DNA from: Metellina segmentata
Lineage: Eukaryota; Arthropoda; Arachnida; Araneae; Tetragnathidae
Assembly (NCBI GenBank): GCA_947359465.1
Contig: OX375872.1
Span: forward strand, 140,441,608 to 140,505,607
DNA: 64,000 nt
Direction: 5' to 3'
Within the stretch, counting starts at the first letter, position 1. Each line of letters starts with the position of its first letter. Below the pieces are notes generated by a model. That model saw only the letters and a list, made by a program, of their open reading frames with translations. It searched no databases and was not told where the DNA came from. The position numbers were made by a program, and so were the translations under genes. This document shows positions 1 to 10,004 of this stretch, piece after piece.

Positions 1-785
1 GTTGAGAGTAACTCGTGGAAGTAAGATGTCTATTTTCAAAGTTGCGGGTGGCTTTTCTAGCATGTGGAAGGTTAGGGCTCAAGAAAAGTTTACATAAAGA
101 AATTGGACACTGTTTATCTTTAGTAATTTGAGACTTTTGGGGAATATACGCTCGTGTTAAAATAGTGTTGTATTTTTAAATAGTCTGAGTAAACTGCGGT
201 TTACAGTGAGTAACAAAATAGATTTTTAAGTGTGTTTAGAAATAACAAATTTTTTCCGCAAGTTGCGGGTGGTTTCTATAGCATGAGAAAGGAAGGCTAG
301 GATTCTCGAAAAGTTTAAATGAACAAATTTGACGTTATTTATCTTTAGTAACTTGAAACTTTTTAAGATATGGTGTTAATTGTATTTTGAAATAGTCTGA
401 GTAAACTAGTTTACAGTGGAAAATTTTGGGCCATTACAAGCGTAGTGTAAATGCTTTTAAATATTAATTCAAAATAGATTTTGAAATGCGTTTATAAATA
501 AAAATTAGTTTTGCAAGTTATGGGTGGTTTCTGAGCATGTCGATGGTTACGATTCTGGAATATTTAAATAAACAAATAAGACGTTGTTTATCTTTGCTAA
601 CTTCAAACTTATGAGATATACTCTCGGGTAAAACTGGTTAAGCTGTAGTACTTTTAAAGTCTGAGTAAACTGTAGTTTACAGTGGAAAATTTTGGGATTT
701 TACGAGGAACTTTAATGTTAATAAACAGATTTTAAGTGTGTGTTTACGAATAACAAATTAGTTTCGCAAGTTGCGGGTGATATCT
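1..785. repeat. degenerate tandem array, 220-255 bp unit
   Basis: Landmark GTTGCGGGTGG (or a close variant) recurs near 43, 262, 518 and 770, giving unit lengths of about 218, 256 and 252 bp. Each unit also carries a motif reading TCTGAGTAAAC and then a short palindrome (189-204, 401-414, 665-680). The array starts before the window. No long frame is open. Confidence 0.8.
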
Positions 786-817
786 GAGCATGTCCATTAT
801 TGACGTCTACCGTGTTT

Positions 818-862
818 GACGGAGCTAAGCCAAATATGGCCCTTGCATCATAAACTATTGTT
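818..862 (+). repeat. SINE2 3'-domain fragment
   Basis: On the reverse strand this reads GCAAGGGCCATATTTGGC, the same core as the full SINE2 copy at 14757-14978. It is a short orphan fragment with no visible head or target duplication. Confidence 0.5.
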
Positions 863-879
863 CTATAGTTCCAGTTTCG

Positions 880-1110
880 TATGGTTGAAAGGACCAGTAG
901 AATCTTTTCAAAGGATTCTCTTCTTCAGAATAGGCCAGCAAAATTTTCCCAGAGGATTCTATTCTTCAGAAGGGGCAAATAGAATCTTTCCAAATGATTC
1001 TTTTCTTTGTAATAGTCCAACAGAATCTTTCCAAATGATTCTTTTTTTTGTAATAGTCCAACAGAATCTTTCCAAAGGATTCTATTCCAAGGAAAGGAAT
1101 AATTAAATCG
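880..1110 (+). repeat. 40-bp GGAAAGG/TAGAATC tandem family, locus 1
   Basis: About five copies of a unit of roughly 40 bp built from AATAGAATCTTTCC, AAAGGATTCTATTC and AAGGAAAGGA. TAGAATC and GATTCTA face each other, so each unit can fold. The 96-codon frame across it only reflects the repeat. Confidence 0.8.
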
Positions 1111-1489
1111 AGCGTTCCAAAGAAGAATCTACTATTATAAAAGGAAGTGGTTGCCCTCCACTACGCAGTGTCCTGACGAATCTATGGTACATACAATAAT
1201 AAAATTTGGCACACAGGTAGTCCGAATTTTTCGCGATTCTTGTGCAGCTGCCGAATTTTAAAATTTAATCTAAAACATTTTAAATTTAATTTATTAGTTT
1301 TTTTCACCTTTCTTTCTTTTCTCCGGAATGTGACATCACCCGAACCTCGAATGAAAAAGGAACGAATTTTGCGATTTTCGAACGCTGACGTCATATTTTA
1401 GAACCAAGCCAAATTTTCCGATTTTAGCGTGTTTGATTTACGTTGTTGATAATAGTCACTTCGAGGCCATCGTGGCCTTGTCTGTGGAG
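1111..1489. other. no gene seen; one dispersed motif
   Basis: AT-rich. TTGGCACACAGGTAGTCC at 1206-1223 recurs with one change at 7512-7529, so this is part of a dispersed repeat whose limits I cannot set. The 70-codon reverse-strand frames have no recognisable product. Confidence 0.5.
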
Positions 1490-1621
1490 TTCGTTTGCGA
1501 AGCAAACCAAACGGCAATACGTAGCAATCACCGCGTAGCGTTCGCCAGCGAGCAGTGGTCACACCTGACCCCACGAAAATAACTGTCATGGGCAACGCCG
1601 TGCTGGCCACGCAGTGGCTAG
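1490..1621 (+). mobile_element. Helitron 3' end
   Basis: The 3' terminus ends in CTAG (1618-1621) followed by host T. Just inside is a hairpin GCCAC-GCA-GTGGC (1606-1618) and the motif GGGCAACGCCGTGCTGG, a familiar animal Helitron tail. A second hairpin, GTTTGC-GAA-GCAAAC, lies at 1493-1507. The last ~70 bp match the reverse-strand copy ending at 3158. The 5' end (TC after A) was not found, and no Rep/helicase frame is present, so this is non-autonomous or truncated. Confidence 0.75.
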
Positions 1622-1829
1622 TATTCTATAATAAGGAAAGGACTAATGGAATTGTTTCAAAGAAAGATTATTTCTAACGAAAGGACCCATTGAATCTTTC
1701 TAAAGGTTAGAAAAAATCCATGTCAAAAGGAAAATCAAAATTCAATCTTTCAGAGAAAAATTCTATTCTAAGGAAAGGAGCGATAGAATTTTTCTCAAGG
1801 TTGAAAGAATCCATCGGTCCATCAGGAAT
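1622..1829 (+). repeat. 40-bp GGAAAGG/TAGAATC family, locus 2
   Basis: Four or five diverged units, same orientation as 880-1110. The array directly abuts the Helitron end and runs into the 52-bp array downstream. Confidence 0.7.
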
Positions 1830-2092
1830 AGGTGGCTATTTAATCACTATGTGGGGTTGTGGGGTGAAAGCAACACTGGAATATACGTGGCTATTTAATC
1901 ATTATGTGGGTTGTGGAGTAAAAGCAACACTGGAATATGTGGCTATTTAGCCATTATGTGGGCTGCGGGATAGAAGCAACATTGGAATGTGTGGTTATAA
2001 AATAATTATGTGAGTTCTGTGGAAAAAGCAACACTGGAATATGAGGTTATTTAATCATTGAGTGGGTTGTGGGATAAAAGCAAAACTACACT
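1830..2092 (+). repeat. 52-bp tandem array
   Basis: Five copies of a unit reading GTGGCTATTTAATCATTATG, then a G-rich stretch, then AAAGCAACACTGGAATAT. Copies begin near 1832, 1888, 1938, 1990 and 2042. Single copies follow the 40-bp family at 42240-42300 and 45155-45220, so the two repeats travel together. Confidence 0.85.
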
Positions 2093-2254
2093 ACTAGGAA
2101 AGGCTAATAATGGCTTTTTAAATATTGGAATCGAATCAAGAAACTTGGCTTTTTAAAAGAAAATCTGTCGATCCAACTCTGAGAACTGATCGATTAAATC
2201 ACAGCCATTGATTTTAATAAGCGAGGAATGTGGCTTGAAGGCGTGACTTTAGCT

Positions 2255-2410
2255 CACAGACGTCACAAAACAATTTTGACGTCAATTACCTAGTAAACAA
2301 ATAATTTTGCTTCTCTCAAACAAGTGAATGTCACTCTGAGGGTATAAAAATGGAGCGAGGACAAATATTGACTTTTTCTTCGACGAGGAAGAATAAAATC
2401 ATAATAAATG
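2255..2410 (+). promoter_or_regulatory. TATA/CRE promoter-like block, possibly an old LTR
   Basis: A perfect CRE-like palindrome TGACGTCA lies at 2277-2284 and a half-related GACGTCAC at 2259-2266. TATAAAAA follows at 2343-2350, then AATAAA at 2392-2397 and 2403-2408. A TATA box followed within 60 bp by poly(A) signals is how LTRs are laid out. I found no clear TG...CA ends or target duplication. No coding sequence follows, so the call is tentative. Confidence 0.3.
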
Positions 2411-2488
2411 ATGCTTTTAATTTTTATCAACATTGACGATGCGTATATTCTTAATTAGAGAAACAATTCAAGGGGGAAATTAGAATCA

Positions 2489-2743
2489 AAGTATTGATGC
2501 ATCATAAACAAATACACAGCTTTTGTTTGTGTATAAAACGTATGTATAGCGCGTCTCCATTGAGATTGCAGTTACACTTGGGTTAAATAATTTTAGAAAA
2601 GGTGTGGTAGCGCGTTAGAAATCTGCCATACGGAAAAGCACGAATGCGATCGCCGACCACCTGAAAAGGTGCTATCAATGCTATCGCTTTCGGAACCGAA
2701 CTTAGAGCCAGAATTTGAGCTAAAAGATGACAAGTATTGATGC
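2489..2743 (+). mobile_element. candidate SINE3 with 12-bp direct repeats
   Basis: The direct repeat AAGTATTGATGC occurs at 2489-2500 and 2732-2743. It brackets 231 bp containing GTGGTAGCGCGTTAG (box A-like) and GCACGAATGCG (weak box B-like), the order of a pol III promoter. No second copy is in the window. Confidence 0.35.
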
Positions 2744-3157
2744 GCTTTGCTTTACGTTACCACTAGGGATGCGACCTCGACAACAAAATATCGAAGTTCG
2801 AAATTAAAACATCGATGTTGATAATACATTGCCCAAAAACCATGGATGTTTATAAACATCAGTGTAATTAAAAAAATCTTCCCCCACTTCTTAAAACTAG
2901 TTTAGTAACCTCAAACATTAATGTTTGAGAGAGGGTTAATTTGTCATTTGCGTGTTTTTAATTTAAAAAATTAAAAATTTTTGACTGTCGAAACAAAGTC
3001 AAACAAATTAATACGAACAATTAACAAATCTTTTATTTTCAAATTGAATAATATCAATGAAAATAATATTTACAACAATTTGACATAGGTACTACTCACT
3101 GTAAGTATATAATTAGGTAGGTGCATAACAATAATTATTGTTGGTTATTATTAATTA

Positions 3158-3700
3158 CTAGCCATTGCGGTGGCCAGCACGGCGTTGCCCGTTATAGTTC
3201 TTTTTGTGGGGACAGATGTGACCACTTTAAAGATTCATCGAGTTCAAGAATCATCGAGTCCAAGAATGTCTTTTTGTGATTTATTTTCGGACATCAAACA
3301 AACAGTACAAATGGTACAACAACACAACAAACGATAATATTACGCTGAGATACATAAATTCAAGTTTCAAGAAAAAGGAGGGAGCTCATCAAGAAAGCTC
3401 ACACCCGAAGCCGTGCCATTCAGGAAGTCTTTGAAATTGTTTTGAATCACATTACTTTACGAACGATCACGTGGTCTCGCCGAGAGTGTCAGCAAGAAAT
3501 TCCACTCTCAACAACACCCACGTGGTACATTCCTATTCTCAACAACCACTGCTCGCTAACCCCCGGTAATTGCTGCGAATTCCGCAAACCAAATGGAAAT
3601 TCATAGCCTGTTGGATAACAGCCACAACGGCGTTGCCCGTGGTATTGGTTTGCTTTGCAAACCAAATGGAAATTCGTAGCTTATTGGAATGAATTCCCTG
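3158..3700 (-). mobile_element. Helitron remnant inside the hAT
   Basis: On the reverse strand the 3' end is CTAG (3158-3161) followed by host T. A GCCA...TGGC hairpin and GGGCAACGCCGTGCTGG lie just inside. It matches the tail at 1550-1621. Homology resumes upstream, where the reverse strand has GCGAGCAGTGGT (near 3545-3556), after a 318-bp insertion. A second degenerate tail motif GGGCAACGCCGTTGTGGC lies at about 3620-3640. The 5' boundary is not resolved. Confidence 0.6.
3227..3544 (-). mobile_element. solo-LTR-like insertion inside the Helitron
   Basis: A 6-bp repeat ACCACT at 3221-3226 and 3545-3550 flanks 318 bp that the sister Helitron at 1550 lacks. On the reverse strand it begins TGTTGAGAATAGG and carries AATAAA near its far end. 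The far end does not finish in CA, so a true LTR is not proven. It could be another short insertion. Confidence 0.35.
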
Positions 3701-3709
3701 CGAATTCCA

Positions 3710-3750
3710 ATTTATTGGACCGATGTTACACAAACATCGGTCCAATAAAT
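3710..3750. repeat. 18-bp perfect hairpin
   Basis: Arms 3710-3727 and 3733-3750 are exact reverse complements around the loop ACACA. It lies near the right end of the hAT element. Confidence 0.9.
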
Positions 3751-3879
3751 CGATGTTAAATATATCGATGTTTTGAAAACATTGAATCGATGTCGCATCC
3801 TTAGTTACCACTAGTCCCTTAATTGAAGAAATAAATTAGCTCAAAACCACGTGAGACGTTTTTTACTCGACTATGTCCG

Positions 3880-3946
3880 CATTATGTTTGGCGCAGCTTC
3901 GCCAAATATCACCCATGCGCCATAAAATCCCAAACAGCCAATCTGT
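3880..3946 (+). repeat. SINE2 3'-domain fragment
   Basis: Contains TTTGGCGCAGCTTCGCCAAA followed by ATGCGCCATAAAATCCCA, the SINE2 3' domain in sense orientation. The tRNA-related head is absent. Confidence 0.6.
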
Positions 3947-4039
3947 CAAAACGACGTAATTCGATTGCTAACTCGTGAGTCGGACTAAGTATATGAGAGA
4001 AAATGCAGAACTATCTCTCTGACAAACTAGACGAAAAGT

Positions 4040-4345
4040 GAAGATTTTACTTTTGGTACCCAAATGCTCTATACATATCCTGGTAATCTTAAAATGTAAG
4101 GTGGTAGTGGTTCTGCGGCAGTGCGTGCATCCAATGTTTATTCTGAACGTGACACCAATAGGGTTCTTTTCGAAAACCATTTAACACTAGGCCAATAAAA
4201 CTTCTGATTTGTTATGTGAGAGCAGATGGATAAACGTCAATTACATTAAACGCAAATGTCGCCAGCATGACGATACGCTTCATTTTAAGGTATCATAACA
4301 GAGTATTTGGGTAACAGGAGTAAAATATCCGTTTTTCCCGTAAAT
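4040..4345. repeat. dispersed repeat, copy shared with 33045-33360
   Basis: Ordered short matches to 33045-33360: GTGGCGGTAGTG-like text, ATTCTGAACG, GGCCAATAAA, ATTAAACGC, TTTTAAGGTA and TTGGGTAA then AGTAAAAT. A shorter trace, GAGTATTTGG then AGTAAAATC, recurs near 58680. Class unknown. Confidence 0.5.
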
Positions 4346-4800
4346 TTGCCTACACTGAAAATCCCTCTCATTAATCTATGGTAAAATCTGACTCATTTCC
4401 GTAAACAACCATCCTCAAGCCTTCCACTGCTACATCAAATGAAAAATTAATTACTTTAAAAAAAAAACATCATCAACTGTAGAGAAATATAAAATCCCTC
4501 TTATAAATACATCGTGAAAACTGACTTTGTTCTGGCTCATCATCATTTCCGTAAACCACCCTTCTAAAGCCTTCCTCTGATGCATCGAATTACAATGTAT
4601 AAGTTCAAGAAACTATTAACACCTGCAGACAAGTATGAAATCCTTCTCGTAAAGACATCGTGAAAGCTGATTGTGTTCCTGCTCATCACCACATTTATGT
4701 AAACTATCATTCTTAAACTTTCATTTGCAACAGCAAATTAAATTTCTTTTAGTTTAACTATCAACACCTGCAGACAAATATGAAACAAAATAAACCCTGA
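4346..4800 (+). repeat. tandem array, ~150-165 bp unit, 3 copies
   Basis: AAATCC(C/T)TCT then ATTTCCGTAAAC-like text, CTTCCACTG/CTTCCTCTG-like text and CACCTGCAGACAA recur about every 160 bp. Diverged; no coding frame. Confidence 0.7.
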
Positions 4801-4854
4801 AAGATGCATTGTTCAATCACTAAAACACCACCGGTTTGGCGTATATATCGCGCT

Positions 4855-5361
4855 TATACAGGGTGTCCCTGAATTCATGGGCCAAACTTTAAGAGTAAGT
4901 AAAATAGATATAAAGAAGCATTTTTTGTATAGCAACATGGGGTCGGAAATGAAAAGGGCAGGTGGAAAAACAAGAAATGCCGAGGAAATGAAAAGCAAAG
5001 AATCGTTTCTAATAGCAAAGATTCTAACAGAAAGCTAATTCTCTAACAGCAAAGAATCGTTTGCAGATCGCGTAATGCCATTCATAATTATTTGATAATG
5101 CAAACTAAATAAACGTCTACTAATCAATATTTTTCTTCCCAAAAATTCATCTTTTTTTTAAGCTACGTCACTAAAAGTTTCTACCGTCTGCTCTAAAAAT
5201 ATTATGTAAGTAAAGAGCTTTTGTTCATTTCCTCAGCATATCTTGTTTTACCACCTGCACTTTTCATTTCCGACCCCATGTTGCTATACAAAAAATGCTT
5301 CTTTATATGTGTTTTACTTACCCTTAAAGTTTGGCCCATGAATTCAGGGACACCCTGTATA
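4855..5361. mobile_element. long-armed palindromic MITE
   Basis: Arms 4859-4994 and 5224-5357 are inverted copies of about 135 bp at roughly 94% identity by eye. Both ends read inward as CAGGGTGTCCCTG, itself a mini-hairpin. TATA flanks both sides (4855-4858, 5358-5361), so the duplication is TA or TATA. TA plus a CAGGG end suggests a Tc1/mariner-type MITE, by inference. Near-identical small frames on opposite strands are the two arms, not genes. Confidence 0.85.
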
Positions 5362-5959
5362 TCAACGTATATATCTACTTGCCTTCTTATTAGTTCCATC
5401 CCGAATACTAAGTAACAAATAATTACATATAATTCTAGGAAATTATACCATGTCGCAGGTCCCAAGGTGATATATCACTACAACATCTCACAAATGCATT
5501 CTTTTTCCAATCACGACAAAAGATGTATCGAGAAAAAATTAACGGTTTGATTCTTCTATAGCAGGAAGTACCTTTTCATGTTTTAAGGCCAAATTAATTT
5601 AATTGTAATCAAATAAGACCGCATTCTAGAAACTGCAATAGGTATACATTAAAATATATACTATTACGTAAAACTCTAACTACTATGTACATAATAATTT
5701 AAAAAGATTGAAAACTATTTGTTAATTTTTAAAGTTAACTAATTTATAATGATTTTGCCGAGTCTGCTTTTCGTTGGAAAACATGTGAATATTTGGTTGG
5801 AGCTTTAAGGTCTGCAGTACCAGCTAATGCTCTAGATGCAACCATTTGTGGCCTTCATGGCGTCTTGATATCAGGGCTGTCATAGCCAAAGCACCTGAGT
5901 AGCAGCAAAAATTAACAGCCCATATTTTTTAATATTTGCAAAAAATACTCAAATAGTAC
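5362..5959. other. no recognisable feature
   Basis: AT-rich DNA without a long frame, clear repeat or terminal inverted repeat that I could see. Confidence 0.4.
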
Positions 5960-6905
5960 GAAATGAATCGACTGAAACACAGTATGTGCTGATTAAGTAT
6001 GAAATAGACGTTGAAGATCTCTCTGACGCTCGAAGATCTAACACAGTATCAAATAAAAACTCTAATGAATATTAAATTAACGTGTTATTTAAGACAACCC
6101 TAAAAAGAAGGAGAAGCGAATAGGAATGATTATACTGTGTCACGAAACAGGAACAATAAATATGCCGTTAAAAACTTTCACATTCAATTTTGAAAGCCAG
6201 TTTGCCTATGTTACGACCCATTTCGTTTATGGTTAGATCAAAACCATTTCCACTTTTAATTGAAACCAAAATATATAGCAAAATTCCTTGGAGCAAGTTT
6301 TTAGGATCTAGCAGAAGTTGTTGATTATTAAATGTGTTATTGAAAACGAGCCTAAGATGATGGCGAAGACAAGGAATAATGATTAAATATCCGAAACACT
6401 AACTGTGCTGTTAAAATTTTTACATTGAATTTCAAAAGCCAGTCAGTTTCTGATAGGAACCATTTCGTTTTTGGTTTGATCGAAAACGTTTACCATTTTT
6501 AATTGAGACTAAAATGTAGAGCGAATTCCTTGGAGTAACTTTTCAGGATTTAGCTCTGCATCAAATAATGGTTGATGAATATTAAATGAATACGTATTGA
6601 GGCCGATCCTAAAATGAGGGGGAAAGAGTGGGAATGATGATTAAATATCTTGAAATAGGAACACTAAATGTGCCGTTAAAAAGTTTCGCATTGAATTTCA
6701 AAAGCCAATCAGTCTCTGATAGGAACCATTTCGTTTTTGGTTTGATCGAAAACGTTTACCATTTTTAATTGAAACTAAAATGTAGAGCAAATTCCTTGGA
6801 TCAACTTTTCAGAATCTAGCACTGCATCAAGTGAAGGTTGATGAATATTAAATGAGTACGTTATTGAAGACGAGCCTAAGATGAGGGGGAAGACTGGGAA
6901 CTATT
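5960..6905 (+). repeat. tandem array, ~250 bp unit, about 3.5 copies
   Basis: AACCATTTCGTTTTTGGTTTG, AATTCCTTGGA(G/T), TTTCAGGATTTAGC-like text and TTGATGAATATTAAATGA repeat near 6220, 6465 and 6727. The last two units are most alike. Confidence 0.8.
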
Positions 6906-7944
6906 AACTGTCGCGAAAGACGAACATTTATGTAATGGGAATGAACAAATTGTAGAAAAAAAAAGTTCCAAAAAAGAGTAATGATAAAAGAAGGGAATAA
7001 ATAGACAGAAAATAAGTAGACCTAAGATACATGTCATAATCTATTTAGCCTCCTTAAGTGCTTCAGAGAGATAAGGTGGATGTGAAAAGGCTTGCCATCT
7101 CTTTCTGCGAAATTCGAGGCATGCTTGAAAGTGTGGTACTTGACTTAATTTGTAATTCTTGGGAAAATGGGTTTTGCTCTCTTTGATGGGAAGTGCACTA
7201 AAAGAACTTAGTATTTGAACATGTTTTGATTGAACACAAAAAAATGACGTACACTTTTACCATTAGTGATCAAATCAATAAGTAGTACCCTGACATGCAT
7301 GACAAAAGTATAAACCAGGCTCTGTGATTGAACTGACGTGTATTTCTGAGCTTATTTTAAATCTTCGACAAAAGAAACGCTTCACAATCTTTTTACAGTT
7401 ACCAATCCACACCAAATTTGATACACTATACTTTAGAACACTGTGAAAACAACATAGGCTATTATTTTCTCCTATCTTTAGACCAATCTATAGCACTTAC
7501 AACCATGAAAATTGGCACACGGGTAGTCCTAAAGTGCCTCTCGAAGCCTCAATTTAAAAATCTAAAGTTTGTTTTCTTGCAACAAATTAATATTGAAAAG
7601 GAAACATGTTCTACAGGGTATGTGTATTTGAATTAATATAATGAAATGTCGCGGTCATATTTAAGCATTACTAAATTTCATAAAAATCTAATCGTCTAGA
7701 TCAATATTTTTCTGGGTTTTTTTTCGAATTGCTCTAATTCAGCTCAGAAAGTCGAAATTCGACACTTTGCACATCTTTCGTTTTACAGAATTCTGCATTT
7801 TTTTCATCGGAATTTTGTTTTTGTTTGTATAAGTCTTAATCTTTTGCATATTGAAATATATTATTCAGGAATTTAATGTATATATTTGCATCCAAAGTAA
7901 ATTGTAGAAGCTATAAAAAGTTAAAACGAAATTAAAAAGTATTG
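6906..7944. other. no gene seen
   Basis: AT-rich. TTGGCACACGGGTAGTCC at 7512-7529 matches the motif at 1206. The 72-codon frame at 7418-7636 contains that dispersed repeat and is not credible as a gene. Confidence 0.4.
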
Positions 7945-8075
7945 CAAAGTTAAAAAGTATTTTCCGTTCAACTTAAATGATTGAAGTTAAAAAGTATTTT
8001 CCGTTCAACTTAAATGATTGAAGTTAAAAAAATATTTTCTGTACAACTTGAAGTATCCGAACAAGTTAAAAAGTA
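7945..8075 (+). repeat. 37-bp tandem repeat, 3 copies
   Basis: Two almost identical copies with AAAAAGTATTTTCCGTTCAA and AACTTAAATGATTGAAG, plus a third diverged copy. Confidence 0.85.
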
Positions 8076-8964
8076 TTTTTTGAAAAACAGTTCAAAAAAC
8101 GTTTATGATCTTATTTGATAGAGTATTTATTTATTTGACTTTCCAAAATATATTAAAATTTTTTCCCTAAGTTGTTTAGTTGCAGAGATATTAAGACTTT
8201 AATCAAGGCGGGAAAACCGGAAGTAGGTATGGAAAATTCCGTAAAAGGTCGTTAAAAGACCAAAAACCTGTCTAAATTTAAATCTAAAACACTTGTTTTT
8301 TTTGCAAATATTATTTTAGATAGGTTTCTCAAATGTTTAAATGGGTTCTCTTTTGGAAATATTGTGAATATTTTTAAATCGAAGTGAAGAACAAAATTGT
8401 CTACTCAAACAGTAAAATTCAAGAGAGAGCAAACGATACACCTCAAACTATTTTTACTCTAAATTAATTTTTATGCATCATTTCCTCACTTCATATGTTA
8501 TAACACAAAATATTATTGATAGATTCTCATAAAACTTTGAGAACTTGTTCTTTATAATGTATTTAAGGAATGAACTAGAATAATTATGCTGAGTTGAAAG
8601 GTATTGAAATTATGGCCATTTATTTAAGAAATAGGACTGTAAAACTATCAAAAATATTATATTCATTTTTCGAGTGCTTGTAAAATTTTTATTTATTTAA
8701 ACATCTTTTTGATTCTTGTTCATTCCCTTGAAAAATCCATGTAGTCTATTTTGGTAGTATCCTTTTTCAAATGTTGAATAGATTTTCATGTAGCACATTT
8801 GAAGTTTTCGACAAATTTCTTGTGTCAACAAACGTGTCCGGATACCTCAAGTCATTGCATTTTTCTATGTAAGAAAATTGATTATTCTAATTCATTTTTC
8901 AATCAACATTTAACCATTTCAACTCGAGTAACGACCGGTTATTCACCTAGAAGGTAATAAATAT
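8076..8964. other. no recognisable feature
   Basis: Very AT-rich and stop-dense in all frames I checked. Confidence 0.4.
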
Positions 8965-9112
8965 TTCCATAGCATTCTATTCCATAGAATTCCCCAATAG
9001 AATCGTTCCAAAGAATTATATTCCAAGGAAAGGACCAATAAATGATTTCAAACGATTCTATTCTTTGGAAAGGGTCCAGTAGAATCTTTCCCTCTAAAGG
9101 TTGAAAAATGTA
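8965..9112 (+). repeat. 40-bp GGAAAGG/TAGAATC family, locus 3
   Basis: Three units: TTCCATAGAAT, AATAGAATCGTTCCAAAG and CCAAGGAAAGGACC. Confidence 0.75.
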
Positions 9113-9479
9113 TAGATTTTTAGAAAGATGGGATTATTTCATCATTAGTTGCTAACATTGATTGGGAGGGTTTGTAGGACTAAATTGTGAACAAGTGACA
9201 AAAGCAAAGAAATGGACTTTTCGTACACCTTAGAAGACCATAAACTGGAGCCATTAACAAACCTCAGCACCAAGTTTAGTGCATATTGAACAAAAATTGT
9301 AACCAAAAAATGAATTTTGAAAACAGAAATTAAATTTTTTTTACTAATTAGCATATTTCACTCACTAATTATTTGAATAGTACACCGTATCATTTTAAAT
9401 AGAAAATTTTATTTGGGATAGATGGCGTCATCAGCCTCATTTGCCCCAAGTTTAAAAACGTCCATCTTCACTCCTTTGT
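9113..9479. other. no recognisable feature
   Basis: AT-rich spacer. The 69-codon reverse frame at 9145-9354 resembles no family known to me. Confidence 0.35.
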
Positions 9480-9990
9480 ATGATTAAGATTCGTGGATTC
9501 AGCGTTCAATTCCAGGAGTGTCACGACAGGCGTTGGAAGAGCATATCATTTCATTTTTCAAACCTTTCCATCCAGAGCATTCAAACAGATTTCCAAGAAC
9601 CAAAACCATGAGAGAAAGATCCAGCCATGATTTAGATCTACGAAATTGGGTCGTCCTTTCTTCGCGGACCTTCGAAACAAAACGGCAACAACAAAAATTC
9701 CCCCATGTCATAACGCTAATTGAAATTATGGACAAAAGTTCCCTTTTCTATGTCACGTACAAACAATGGTGACAGAGCGACCGCTGATAAAATGTATATT
9801 GGCCCAATAAAATAGGGTGAGCAGTTCAGTGACCGCTGGTCGGAGCCCTAAAGGCGGGCACCAAACTCTATCGATTGACGCCGCTACATCTCGTGCCACA
9901 AAACCTCTTAAAAGTCACAATCGATCCTCTGTGTGCGAGTTTTTTCGCGTTCCCGCTTCATAAAGGACCCGGGTCCCATCCGTGTTAATT
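9480..9990. other. higher-GC island before the satellite
   Basis: Visibly richer in G+C than its neighbours and free of the window's repeats. Both strands have frames of about 80 codons (9499-9735 -, 9518-9772 +). The + frame opens with GTG, not ATG, and neither protein is recognisable. It could be unique DNA or an exon of an unseen gene; the overlapping frames argue against a simple gene. Confidence 0.3.
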
Positions 9991-10004
9991 GTGATCACTG
10001 GGAG

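Larger units (their letters stand above)
2764..3803. mobile_element. non-autonomous hAT element (1040 bp)
   Basis: Perfect 8-bp target duplication GTTACCAC at 2756-2763 and 3804-3811. Ends are TAGGGATGCGACCTCGA on the left and, read inward, TAAGGATGCGACATCGA on the right (15 of 17 match). The TAGGGATGCRAC start and 8-bp duplication fit hAT. Both ends carry ATCGATGTT-rich subterminal repeats. No transposase frame survives. Much of the interior is a Helitron (3158-~3700). Confidence 0.85.

Noticed and set aside
816..1106. 96-codon frame with internal repeats
   Set aside because: Produced by the 40-bp tandem family; repeats in the protein mirror the DNA repeat.
4813..5465. near-identical small proteins on opposite strands
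   Set aside because: They are translations of the two arms of one palindromic MITE.
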